Shown here piece by piece: positions 15,411-24,372 of a DNA stretch of 59,141 bases. Within the stretch, counting starts at the first letter, position 1. Every line of letters starts with the position of its first letter. The position numbers and the translations under genes were made by a program. This DNA comes from Flavobacteriaceae bacterium (lineage in GTDB: Bacteria > Bacteroidota > Bacteroidia > Flavobacteriales > Flavobacteriaceae): assembly GCA_947451525.1 (NCBI GenBank), contig CANFZM010000017.1, positions 1 to 59,141 of the forward strand. Reading direction: 5' to 3'. The notes under the pieces were generated by a model. It was given only the letters and a program-made list of their open reading frames with translations, did not search any database and was not told the origin of the DNA.

Positions 15411-17714
15411 ATGAATCAAGATTATATAAAACCAGATAATTGGTCGATTATTGAGGAAGGATTTGATGCCGAAAGCGTAAAATCATCGGAGAGTTTGTTC
15501 AGTATCGGAAACGGTGCAATGGGACAAAGAGCCAATTTTGAAGAAACCTATTCTGGCGAAACTTTTCAAGGAAGTTACATTGCCGGAATTTACTATCCCG
15601 ACAAAACCAAAGTGGGTTGGTGGAAAAATGGCTATCCAGAATATTTTGCAAAAGTATTAAACGCGCCAAATTGGATAGGAATTAACATCGAAATCAATGG
15701 CGAAATTTTAGATTTAGCCAAATGCAAATCGGTTGCTGATTTCCGAAGAGAATTAAACATGAAAGAAGGTATTTACTACCGTTCTTTTGAAGCTACTTTA
15801 CAAAACGGAACTGAAATTAAAGCAAAAATCACTCGTTTTCTTTCTTTAGATTTAGATGAATTGGGTGTTATTAATTTTGAGATCGTACCATTAAATGGGG
15901 ATGCCAAAATTACTTACCAACCTTATCTAGACGCTGGAGTTCAAAACGAAGATGCTAACTGGGAAGAAAAATTTTGGGAACCATTAGATGTTAATAACTC
16001 TAATAATGAGGCTTTTGTATCTGCAAGAACATTTAAAACCCATTTTACAGCAACTACTTTCATGCAAAACACCATTTTGCTAGAAGGCAATAACTTGAAT
16101 TGTACTCCAACTGCTGTTGACAAAACTTCCGATAGAATTCAATTCACTTATGAAGTTACTGTTGCTAAAGGACAAACTAGTGCCATCCAAAAACTTGGTG
16201 GCTATACTGTTTCCTTAAATCATGAAAATACACAAACTGCAGCCCAAAAGGTAATTGCAAAAGGACTTGAAATTGGTTATTCTCATTTAATAGAAAATCA
16301 AAAGCAGGCTTGGGCAAAAATCTGGGAAATGAGTGACATCACTATTGATGGGGATGTAAAAGCACAGCAAGGAATTCGTTTCAATATTTTCCAATTGAAC
16401 CAAACCTATTTAGGTAAAGATTCTCGTTTGAATATTGGTCCGAAAGGATTCACAGGAGAAAAATATGGCGGTTCTACTTATTGGGATACAGAAGCCTATT
16501 GCATTCCATTTTACATGGCTACCAAAGACCAACAAGTTGCAAGAAACTTATTGACTTACAGATACAATCAATTGGACAAAGCCATTGAAAATGCAGCCAA
16601 ATTAGGTTTCAAAAATGGTGCTGCTTTATATCCGATGGTTACAATGAATGGGGAAGAATGCCATAACGAATGGGAAATCACATTTGAAGAAATTCATAGA
16701 AATGGAGCGATTGCTTTTGCTATTTTCAACTACTACCGTTACACTGGAGATTATTCCTACATCCCTGAAAAAGGATTGGAAGTTCTTATTGCCATTGCAC
16801 GTTTTTGGCGCCAAAGAGCCACCTACTCTACTTACAGAAATCAATATGTAATTCTTGGAGTGACTGGTCCTAACGAATATGAAAATAACGTAAACAATAA
16901 TTTCTACACTAATTATTTGGCGAAATGGTGTATCGATTATGCCATGGAACAAATTGATAAAACAGAAAAAGAATATGCTTCCGATTTTACTCGAATAATG
17001 AGTAAAGTACATTTAGATAAAGCCGAAATAGCCCATTGGAAAGCAGTTGCCGACAATATGTATTTCCCTTATTCTGAAGAACATGAAGTATATTTACAAC
17101 AAGACGGATTCTTAGATAAAGAATTAGTAAAAGTGCATGATTTAGATAAATCGCAACGTCCAATTAACCAAAAATGGTCTTGGGATAGAATTTTGCGTTC
17201 TCCTTACATCAAGCAAGCCGATACCTTACAAGGTTTTTATTTCTTTGAAGATCATTTCACCAAAGAACAATTAGAAAAACATTTTGACTTTTACGAACCA
17301 TTTACGGTGCATGAAAGTTCACTTTCTCCATGTGTTCACTCCATCCAAGCTGCTCTATTAGACAAAATGGACATGGCCTACACCTTCTATTTAAGAACTT
17401 CTCGTTTGGATTTAGATGATTATAACAAAGAGGTTGAAGAAGGCTGTCACATTACTTCTATGGCAGGAACTTGGATGAGTATTGTAGAAGGATTTGGCGG
17501 AATGCGTGTAAAAGACAACACCTTACATTTTGAACCAAAAATTCCAAAAGAATGGGAAGGTTATTCTTTTAAAATCAATTTCAGAAATCAAATTTTGAAA
17601 GTAGCGGTCAACCATAAAGAAACTAGTTTCTCCCTTGAAGGCACTAAAGAAATTTCAGTTTTCGTTAAAGGAAATGAAATTTTAGTAGAGCCTAATAGCT
17701 TGGTAACGGTTTAA
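15411..17714 (+). CDS. GH65 maltose (or related disaccharide) phosphorylase
   Basis: A 767-residue cytoplasmic GH65 enzyme without a signal peptide. The N-terminal beta-sandwich (about 1-290) contains ESLFSIGNGAMGQRANFEE. The alpha/alpha barrel has GGSTYWDTEAYCIPFY and the catalytic block MNGEECHNEWEITFEEIHRN, whose HNEWE glutamate (about Glu420) is the general acid of maltose phosphorylases. The phosphate-binding region with SSLSPCVHSI and the C-terminal sandwich follow. It splits maltose with phosphate into glucose and beta-glucose 1-phosphate. Length and domain order match the family. Kojibiose or trehalose phosphorylase is possible in this family, but the amylases and pgmB favour maltose. 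Confidence 0.93.
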   Translation: MNQDYIKPDNWSIIEEGFDAESVKSSESLFSIGNGAMGQRANFEETYSGETFQGSYIAGIYYPDKTKVGWWKNGYPEYFAKVLNAPNWIGINIEINGEILDLAKCKSVADFRRELNMKEGIYYRSFEATLQNGTEIKAKITRFLSLDLDELGVINFEIVPLNGDAKITYQPYLDAGVQNEDANWEEKFWEPLDVNNSNNEAFVSARTFKTHFTATTFMQNTILLEGNNLNCTPTAVDKTSDRIQFTYEVTVAKGQTSAIQKLGGYTVSLNHENTQTAAQKVIAKGLEIGYSHLIENQKQAWAKIWEMSDITIDGDVKAQQGIRFNIFQLNQTYLGKDSRLNIGPKGFTGEKYGGSTYWDTEAYCIPFYMATKDQQVARNLLTYRYNQLDKAIENAAKLGFKNGAALYPMVTMNGEECHNEWEITFEEIHRNGAIAFAIFNYYRYTGDYSYIPEKGLEVLIAIARFWRQRATYSTYRNQYVILGVTGPNEYENNVNNNFYTNYLAKWCIDYAMEQIDKTEKEYASDFTRIMSKVHLDKAEIAHWKAVADNMYFPYSEEHEVYLQQDGFLDKELVKVHDLDKSQRPINQKWSWDRILRSPYIKQADTLQGFYFFEDHFTKEQLEKHFDFYEPFTVHESSLSPCVHSIQAALLDKMDMAYTFYLRTSRLDLDDYNKEVEEGCHITSMAGTWMSIVEGFGGMRVKDNTLHFEPKIPKEWEGYSFKINFRNQILKVAVNHKETSFSLEGTKEISVFVKGNEILVEPNSLVTV

Positions 17715-17732
17715 TTTAAACTGTTTTAATAA

Positions 17733-17804
17733 TTTAACCATTAAGGTATTAAGAAAAATTAAGAATAAAACTTAATGAACCTTAATACCTTACTGATTTA
17801 AAAA
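17733..17804. repeat. Left repeat block next to the GxxExxY gene
   Basis: 17733-17753 is the reverse complement of 18248-18269 (CTTAATACCTTAATGGT followed by TAAA or TTAAA, one base different). 17771-17804 is a direct copy of 18238-18271, 34 bases with 3 mismatches. The block can fold on itself through AAGGTATTAAG / CTTAATACCTT. Confidence 0.8.
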
Positions 17805-18220
17805 TGAAAATTATGACCAAAAAAGAAGTCACACAATTATCTTACGAAATTGTAGGTTGTGCTATAAAAGTGCACAAAAAACTTGGTCCTGGTTTGTTAG
17901 AAAGTATTTATGAAGAATGTTTAAAATATGAATTATTAAAAAAAGGATTTGATGTAAAACAACAAGTCCCGATAAGAATTGAATATGATGATTTGATTTT
18001 AGAAAAAGAATATCGTTTTGACTTATTGGTAAATGATTGTGTTGTTGTTGAATTAAAAACAGTGGATAAATTTGAAGCAATTCATGAAGCAATTATTTTA
18101 ACTTACATGAATATTTTACAAATTCCACAAGGATTACTAATCAATTTCAAAACAACAAATATTACAAAATCAACGAAACCTTTTGTAAATGACTATTACA
18201 GAATGCTTGATAAAGAATAA
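17804..18220 (+). CDS. GxxExxY-family protein (PD-(D/E)XK nuclease-like)
   Basis: A 138-residue protein of the GxxExxY family: G30, E33 and Y36 stand in LGPGLLESIYEECL. The FDLLVND..VVVELK stretch gives the D...ExK spacing of PD-(D/E)XK nucleases, to which the family has been assigned. Its function is not established. It has no link to sugar metabolism yet lies inside the maltose operon, framed by inverted and direct copies of the same repeat (17733-17804 and 18238-18271). It therefore looks like a passenger acquired with the repeats. ATG at 17804 or the in-frame ATG at 17813 could be the start. The family is clear; the role is unknown. Confidence 0.88.
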   Translation: MKIMTKKEVTQLSYEIVGCAIKVHKKLGPGLLESIYEECLKYELLKKGFDVKQQVPIRIEYDDLILEKEYRFDLLVNDCVVVELKTVDKFEAIHEAIILTYMNILQIPQGLLINFKTTNITKSTKPFVNDYYRMLDKE

Positions 18221-18237
18221 ATTTATTGAATCTATTA

Positions 18238-18271
18238 CTTAATGAAACTTAATACCTTAATGGTTTAAAAA
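18238..18271. repeat. Right repeat copy next to the GxxExxY gene
   Basis: A direct copy of 17771-17804 (31 of 34 identical), starting 467 bases later. It forms the leader of the next GH13 gene, whose ATG lies 8 bases beyond it. Confidence 0.8.
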
Positions 18272-18278
18272 CAAAAAT

Positions 18279-20111
18279 ATGAAAAAAACCCTATTCTTTT
18301 TACTAATCACGACAATCTCATTCGCTCAAATTGACAAAATAGAACCTCCTTTTTGGTATAGTGATATGAATCTTTCCGAAGTACAAGTAATGTTCTACGG
18401 AAAAAATATTGCTCAAAACGAAGTGTCCGTTTCCAGTGGACTTGTCATCAAAGGTGTTCAAAAAACTGAAAATCCAAATTATGTTTTTGTAACCATCGAC
18501 ACTAAAAATGTTGCGGCTCAAGATTTTGTTTTCACTTTCAAAAACAAAAAGAAATCGTTTACCCAAAACTATTCGCTAAAAGCAAGAAAAGAAAATTCTC
18601 GCTTCCGCAAAGGTTACGACAGTTCCGATTTGATTTATCTTATCATGTCCGATCGATTTGCAAATGGAAATCCGAACAACGACAGTACTAATGAAACCAA
18701 TGAAAAAGCAGATAGAACTAAAATAGATGGCCGACACGGTGGCGATATTGAAGGAATTATCAAAAATTTAGACTACATAAAAGACCTTGGAGCAACTGCT
18801 GTTTGGCCAACGCCACTATGCGAAGACAATGATAACAGAGGTTCGTATCATGGTTATGGGCAATCGGATGTTTACAAAATAGATTCCCGTTTTGGAAGCA
18901 ATGAAGATTACCTTCGATTGAGTTCGGAATTGCACCAACGAGGCATGAAAAACATCATGGATTATGTAACCAACCATTGGGGTTACAAACATTGGATGAT
19001 GAACGATTTGCCAACCTACGATTGGATCCATCAATTTCCAGGATATGGTCAAACTAACTATAAAATGACTACTCAATTCGACACTAATGCATCTGTCGCA
19101 GATACAAAAATGTGCATGGATGGTTGGTTTGTAAAATCAATGCCCGATTTGAACCAATCCAATCCGTTAGTATTAAAATATCTGACACAAAATGCGATTT
19201 GGTGGATTGAATATGCCGATTTAGATGGTTTCCGTGTAGATACTTATTCGTATTGTGATAAAGAAGGAATTTCAAAATGGACCAAAGCCATTACCGATGA
19301 ATATCCATACTTTAATATTGCTGGAGAAGTTTGGTTTTACAATCAAGCAAATATTGCCTACTGGCAAAAGGACAGCAAAATTGCAGCAATCCAAAATTAC
19401 AATTCCTATTTACCAAGTGTAATGGATTTCACACTTCAGGGCGCAATAAACGGAGGCGTTTTCAATGAAAACAAGCCCAACTGGAACACTGGAATGGTAA
19501 AAATTTATGAGAATTTTTCAAACGATTTCTTGTATCCAAATAGTAACAATATGTTGGTTTTTGCAGAGAATCACGATACCGATCGCTTCAATAACATCTA
19601 CAAAAACGATTTTCAAAAATACCAAATGGCAATGACTTTAATTGCAACTGTAAGAGGGATTCCTCAAATATATTACGGCTCTGAAATTGGAATGGCAGGA
19701 AGCAAAAGTTTAGGCGATGGCGACATTCGACATGATTTTCCTGGTGGATGGAATGGCGATACTAACAACGCTTTCACCAATGCAGGACGAAATGACGAAC
19801 AACAAAAATTTCACGATTTTAGTTCCAAATTATTCAATTGGAGAAAAAACAAAACCGTTATTCATAACGGCAAAACGACACATTACATTCCAGAAAACAA
19901 TGTTTATGTATATTTTAGATACAATGATACCGAAAGTGTGATGGTGGTAATCAACAACAATTCGGAAAAGCAAACTTTCAAGACTAACCGATTTAAAGAA
20001 AACACTTCAAACTATAAAACAGGAATGGATGTACTTACAGGAAAATCAATTGACTTGAAAAATGATATTGAAATAGAAGGTACGTCTGTTTTAATATTAG
20101 AATTGAAATAA
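18279..20111 (+). CDS. GH13 neopullulanase/cyclomaltodextrinase-like alpha-amylase
   Basis: A 610-residue enzyme with a signal peptide (cleaved after about residue 16, SFAQ) and no lipobox, so probably periplasmic. An N-terminal beta-sandwich (about 20-105) of the neopullulanase type precedes the GH13 barrel: region I DYVTNHWG, region II GFRVDT (nucleophile Asp321), region III AGEVW (acid/base Glu350) and region IV AENHDTDR (Asp433). This layout resembles SusA of Bacteroides, which cuts maltodextrins in the periplasm. It follows the GxxExxY gene in the operon; its 5' leader is partly made of the repeat. Neopullulanase versus cyclomaltodextrinase specificity is not readable. Confidence 0.92.
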   Translation: MKKTLFFLLITTISFAQIDKIEPPFWYSDMNLSEVQVMFYGKNIAQNEVSVSSGLVIKGVQKTENPNYVFVTIDTKNVAAQDFVFTFKNKKKSFTQNYSLKARKENSRFRKGYDSSDLIYLIMSDRFANGNPNNDSTNETNEKADRTKIDGRHGGDIEGIIKNLDYIKDLGATAVWPTPLCEDNDNRGSYHGYGQSDVYKIDSRFGSNEDYLRLSSELHQRGMKNIMDYVTNHWGYKHWMMNDLPTYDWIHQFPGYGQTNYKMTTQFDTNASVADTKMCMDGWFVKSMPDLNQSNPLVLKYLTQNAIWWIEYADLDGFRVDTYSYCDKEGISKWTKAITDEYPYFNIAGEVWFYNQANIAYWQKDSKIAAIQNYNSYLPSVMDFTLQGAINGGVFNENKPNWNTGMVKIYENFSNDFLYPNSNNMLVFAENHDTDRFNNIYKNDFQKYQMAMTLIATVRGIPQIYYGSEIGMAGSKSLGDGDIRHDFPGGWNGDTNNAFTNAGRNDEQQKFHDFSSKLFNWRKNKTVIHNGKTTHYIPENNVYVYFRYNDTESVMVVINNNSEKQTFKTNRFKENTSNYKTGMDVLTGKSIDLKNDIEIEGTSVLILELK

Positions 20112-20124
20112 AGGTATAAGTAAC

Positions 20125-20159
20125 TAAACCTCAAAGAATATAAAAGCCTTTGAGGTTTA
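20125..20159. promoter_or_regulatory. Perfect intergenic hairpin between GH13 and GH31 genes
   Basis: TAAACCTCAAAG at 20125-20136 pairs perfectly with CTTTGAGGTTTA at 20148-20159 (12 bp, 11-base loop). No T run follows, so processing or RNA stabilisation is more likely than termination. It is the third hairpin-forming gap in this operon. Confidence 0.65.
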
Positions 20160-20171
20160 ACCTAAATAACT

Positions 20172-22571
20172 ATGAAAAAACTAATTGTTTTACTTTTTAT
20201 TACCACCTTTTCTTTTGCACAAAATTCAAATAGAAAATACATTTCAAATACCTACAATGATGGCATTTTAAATGTAAAGACTTCCGATGGGCATTATGAA
20301 ATATTTTTCATGAATAATGCAACTTTGCAATGTTCATTTATTCCAAATGGTGAGGAATATAAAGATAATTCGCATGTAGTTACTACAAAAAAAACAATAG
20401 GCCATTATGGTGGTGTAGCATTTTCTGATGAAGAAAATCAAATATATATGCCAAATGAAGAAATATCTTTACAAATAATAAAATCTCCATTTCAAATTAT
20501 TTATTATGGCAATAACCGTGTTCTTTTTTCAGAGAAAGAAGGATATGTAAAAAAAGACTCCACAGAAGTACTCCGATTTAATTTGAATCCTGATGAAGTA
20601 CTTTATGGAGGTGGTGCTAGAGCATTAGGAATGAATCGTCGTGGCAATCGCTTGCAGTTGTACAATCGAGCACATTATGGTTACGAAACCCATGCCGAAC
20701 TAATGAACTTTTGCATTCCTATGGTATTATCCTCCAACAGATATGCCATTCACTTTGATAATGCCTCCATTGGATATTTAGATTTAGATAGTAAAAAAGA
20801 TAACACATTAGAGTACGAAACCATATCCGGCAGAAAAACGTATCAAGTATTTACAGGTTATAGTTGGAATGATATTATTTCAAATCTTAGCGAATTTACT
20901 GGAAAACAACCATTACCACCAAGATGGGCATTTGGAAATTTTTCTTCCCGTTTTGGTTACCATTCGCAAGATGAAGTAGAAAAAACAATTCAAAAATTTC
21001 AAGAAAGCAAAATTCCAGTAGATGCAATAATTTTGGATTTATATTGGTTTGGAAAAGATATTAAAGGAACTATGGGAAATCTGGATTGGGACAAAGACAA
21101 TTTTCCAAATCCTACTAAAATGATATCAAAATTGAATAAAAAAGGAGTGAAAACGGTTCTAATTACAGAGCCTTTTATCTTAACAACTTCCTCAAAATGG
21201 CAAGATGCCGTTGACAAAAATGTATTAGCAACCACCAAAGATGGTAAGCCGGCAACTTGGGATTTTTATTTTGGGAATACCGGCATAGTAGATATTTTTA
21301 ACCCACAAGGCAAAGAATGGTTTTGGAATGTTTACAAAAGACTAATAAAACAGGGCGTTAAAGGGCTTTGGGGTGATTTGGGCGAACCCGAAGTTTTTCC
21401 TTCAAAAGTAATAACTGCTGGTGGAAAGGCAGATGAAGTTCATAATATTTATGGTCACAATTGGGCTAAATTAATTGCCGATGGTTATAAAAAAGATTTT
21501 CCAAACCAACGTCCATTTATTTTAATGCGGGCAGGATATTCAGGAAGTCAAAAATATGGTATGATTCCTTGGAGTGGTGATGTTTCAAGAAGTTGGGGAG
21601 GTTTACAAAGTCAGATGGAAATAGCACTTCAAATGGGAATGCAAGGCATGGGCTATATGCATTCTGATTTAGGAGGATTTGCAGGGGCTAATTTAGATGA
21701 TGAATTATATGTTAGATGGTTACAATATGGAGTTTTTAACCCAATCTTTCGTCCTCATGCCCAAGAAGAAGTTGCTTCAGAGGCTGTTTACAGAAGTGAT
21801 CAAGTAAAGCAATTGGCAAAGAAAGCAATTGAATTGCGCTACCAAATGATTCCTTATAATTATAACATAGCCTTTCAAAATTCTCAAACGGGTATGCCCT
21901 TAATGCGACCTCTTTTTTTTGACGAACTTTTTAATAAAAATTTGTTCTCAAATTGTGAAAATTACTTGTGGGGAAATGATTTCTTAATAGCACCAATTAC
22001 AAAAAAAGGTCAAGAAACTGTAGAAGTTTATTTTCCTAAAACAGGAATTCATAATCTTGAAATTCCTTGGTATGATTTTTATTCTAACCAAAGATATGAA
22101 GCAGGAAAAAAATACACTATCAATGCTGAGTCAGATCACATACCAACATTTGTAAGAGGTGATGCACTTATTCCACTTATTAAGACAATTCAAAACACTA
22201 AAAATTATAGTTTGAAAGAATTTGAACTGCACCATTATTCTGGGGCTTCATTTTCAGATTTTCAACTATATAATGATGATGGAATTACTGCAAACGCATT
22301 TGAAAAACAAAAATATGAGAAATTTCATTTTACTCTTGAACACAATGGAGATGAAATTGAGTTTAAAATTGATAGAGAAATTGGAAAAAAATACAAAAGC
22401 GATGCGAAAATCATTCATTTAATTATCCATAATAACTATAATTTTACTCCAACAAAAATCATTCTTTTCAACAAAGAACTTCCGTTTGAATGGAACTCAA
22501 AATTAAAAGAAATAAATATTACAATTCCTGTTTCAAAAATTAAAAAATCAGCTATAATAAACATTAAATAA
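20172..22571 (+). CDS. GH31 alpha-glucosidase
   Basis: A 799-residue GH31 enzyme. The signal peptide (MKKLIVLLFITTFSFAQ) sends it to the periplasm. The N-terminal sandwich ends near residue 245. The barrel has the block PPRWAFGNFSSRFGYHSQDE, ILDLYWFG, the nucleophile motif WGDLGEPE (Asp402) and the acid/base in WSGDVSRSWGG (Asp470), followed by NPIFRPHA. A distal beta domain finishes the protein. It releases glucose from the non-reducing ends of maltodextrins. Its TAA stop overlaps the ATG of the next GH13 gene by one base, so translation is probably coupled. Some GH31 members are alpha-xylosidases; the operon context supports alpha-glucosidase. Confidence 0.92.
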   Translation: MKKLIVLLFITTFSFAQNSNRKYISNTYNDGILNVKTSDGHYEIFFMNNATLQCSFIPNGEEYKDNSHVVTTKKTIGHYGGVAFSDEENQIYMPNEEISLQIIKSPFQIIYYGNNRVLFSEKEGYVKKDSTEVLRFNLNPDEVLYGGGARALGMNRRGNRLQLYNRAHYGYETHAELMNFCIPMVLSSNRYAIHFDNASIGYLDLDSKKDNTLEYETISGRKTYQVFTGYSWNDIISNLSEFTGKQPLPPRWAFGNFSSRFGYHSQDEVEKTIQKFQESKIPVDAIILDLYWFGKDIKGTMGNLDWDKDNFPNPTKMISKLNKKGVKTVLITEPFILTTSSKWQDAVDKNVLATTKDGKPATWDFYFGNTGIVDIFNPQGKEWFWNVYKRLIKQGVKGLWGDLGEPEVFPSKVITAGGKADEVHNIYGHNWAKLIADGYKKDFPNQRPFILMRAGYSGSQKYGMIPWSGDVSRSWGGLQSQMEIALQMGMQGMGYMHSDLGGFAGANLDDELYVRWLQYGVFNPIFRPHAQEEVASEAVYRSDQVKQLAKKAIELRYQMIPYNYNIAFQNSQTGMPLMRPLFFDELFNKNLFSNCENYLWGNDFLIAPITKKGQETVEVYFPKTGIHNLEIPWYDFYSNQRYEAGKKYTINAESDHIPTFVRGDALIPLIKTIQNTKNYSLKEFELHHYSGASFSDFQLYNDDGITANAFEKQKYEKFHFTLEHNGDEIEFKIDREIGKKYKSDAKIIHLIIHNNYNFTPTKIILFNKELPFEWNSKLKEINITIPVSKIKKSAIINIK

Positions 22572-24226
22572 TGAAAAAAAATATTTTTTATATTTCGCTA
22601 TTACTTTTACTAATGGCATTTAATTCCATTGCGCAAAAAAAGAAAACCACCACAGCCAAAACTCCTTTTCTTTGGGAGAACGCTAACGTTTATTTTCTAT
22701 TAACGGATAGATTCAATAATGGTGATAAAACCAACGACCACACCTTTAACAGAAATAAAGAAACTGGAAAACTTCGCGGTTTTGAAGGTGGCGATATTCG
22801 TGGTGTGATTCAAAAATTAGATGAAGGTTATTTTGATAAATTAGGAACTACCGTAATTTGGATGACTCCAATTGTAGAGCAAATTCACGATGGCGTAGAC
22901 GAAGGAACCGGATTTTCCTATGGATTTCACGGCTATTGGACTAGAGATTGGAGTTCGTTAGACCCAAGTTATGGCACTAAAAAAGATTTGGCAGAATTGG
23001 TTGAAAAAGCCCATGCTAAAGGAATCCGAATTATGTTGGATGCCGTAATAAATCATACTGGTCCAGTGACTGCCGAAGATCCGGTTTATCCAAGTGACTG
23101 GGTTCGAACTTCCCCAAAATGCACCTACCAATCGTATGATACCTACATCAATTGTACATTGGTGGAAAACCTTCCCGATGTTAAAACCGAAAGCAATGAC
23201 AATGTTACCCTTCCTCCTTTTTTAGTAGAAAAATGGAAAAAAGAAGGTCGTTACGATAACGAAGTTGCCGAATTAGATACTTTTTTTAAGAAAACTGGTT
23301 ATCCGCGTGCTCCTAAATATTACATCATGAAATGGCTATCCGATTATATCAGAAATTATGGTATAGACGGCTATCGCGTAGATACTGCAAAACATACCAA
23401 AGAAGATGTTTGGGCCGATTTTAAAAAGGTATGTGATTTGGCTTTCGCCGATTTCAAAATTAAAAACCCTAATAAGGTGTTGGATAATAATCCGTTTTTT
23501 ATGGTTGGAGAAGTTTATGGATATAATATTGGAGCCAAAAAATTCTATGATTTCGGAGATAAAAAAGTGAACTATTTTGAAAATGGATTCACAGGATTAA
23601 TCAATTTTGCTTTTCCATACGAAGCCAAAATGGGATATGAAGAATTGTTTTCTAAATATTCTACTATTTTGAATTCCGATTTAAAAGGCAACACCGTAAT
23701 GAACTATATTTCCTCACACGATGATAGCAATCCGTTTGATAAAAAACGGGAGAAAACATTAGAAAGCGCAACCAAATTATTATTGGCCCCTGGAATTTCT
23801 CAAACCTACTACGGAGATGAAAGTGCTCGTTCCTTAGATATTGCAGGAACTCAAGGCGATGCAACCTTACGTTCGTTTATGAATTGGGAAGATATTAAAA
23901 CCAATCCTAAAACTGCAGAAATAGAATTGCATTGGCAAAAACTAAGCAACTTTAGAAAAAACCATCTTGCTGTTGGTGCGGGAGTTCATGCTCAAATTAC
24001 AAGTACTCCTTATGTTTTCAGCAGAACATTTGTTAAAGGAAAACGTAACGATGCAGTTGTTATTGGTTTGGATTTACCTAATGGTCCAAAAGAGATTTCG
24101 GTTGGAACTATTTTCAAAAACGGGACCAAAGTTAAAGATGCTTATTCTGGAAAAACTTCTATCGTTAAGGATGGAAAAGTAAAATTTGACTCTAACTATT
24201 CAATTCTTCTTTTAGAAAAAATATAA
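22571..24226 (+). CDS. GH13 alpha-amylase, periplasmic
   Basis: A 551-residue alpha-amylase. The signal peptide ends near NSIAQ (residue 22) and is followed by a basic KKK linker. The barrel starts at once (ENANVYFLLTDRFNNGD), without the N-terminal sandwich of the upstream GH13 enzyme. Region I is LDAVINHTG, region II GYRVDTAKH (nucleophile Asp271), region III VGEVYG (Glu314) and region IV SSHDDSNP (Asp384). It would cut maltodextrins after import. It is the last gene of the operon, overlapping the GH31 stop by one base and followed by a strong terminator. The short N-terminus and distinct loops show it is not a recent duplicate of the 18279 gene. Confidence 0.92.
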   Translation: MKKNIFYISLLLLLMAFNSIAQKKKTTTAKTPFLWENANVYFLLTDRFNNGDKTNDHTFNRNKETGKLRGFEGGDIRGVIQKLDEGYFDKLGTTVIWMTPIVEQIHDGVDEGTGFSYGFHGYWTRDWSSLDPSYGTKKDLAELVEKAHAKGIRIMLDAVINHTGPVTAEDPVYPSDWVRTSPKCTYQSYDTYINCTLVENLPDVKTESNDNVTLPPFLVEKWKKEGRYDNEVAELDTFFKKTGYPRAPKYYIMKWLSDYIRNYGIDGYRVDTAKHTKEDVWADFKKVCDLAFADFKIKNPNKVLDNNPFFMVGEVYGYNIGAKKFYDFGDKKVNYFENGFTGLINFAFPYEAKMGYEELFSKYSTILNSDLKGNTVMNYISSHDDSNPFDKKREKTLESATKLLLAPGISQTYYGDESARSLDIAGTQGDATLRSFMNWEDIKTNPKTAEIELHWQKLSNFRKNHLAVGAGVHAQITSTPYVFSRTFVKGKRNDAVVIGLDLPNGPKEISVGTIFKNGTKVKDAYSGKTSIVKDGKVKFDSNYSILLLEKI

Positions 24227-24249
24227 AGTTTAAAATATTAAATTATTTA

Positions 24250-24279
24250 AAATTGCCTCAAAAGGGCAATTTTTTTTGG
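24250..24279 (+). terminator. Terminator of the maltose operon
   Basis: AAATTGCC / GGCAATTT stem of 8 bp followed by a T run, 24 bases after the last GH13 stop. Confidence 0.85.
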
Positions 24280-24372
24280 TTATAAAAATGTTAATTAACA
24301 TTCTTACCTCAGATAATAATTGTAACTTTAAATTAGTAGCATTAAACTAATAACAAAATTCCAAAGTTATCC

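Noticed and set aside
16626..17012. 128-codon frame on the minus strand inside the GH65 gene
   Set aside because: Lies fully opposite a strongly conserved catalytic region; shadow of the real gene.
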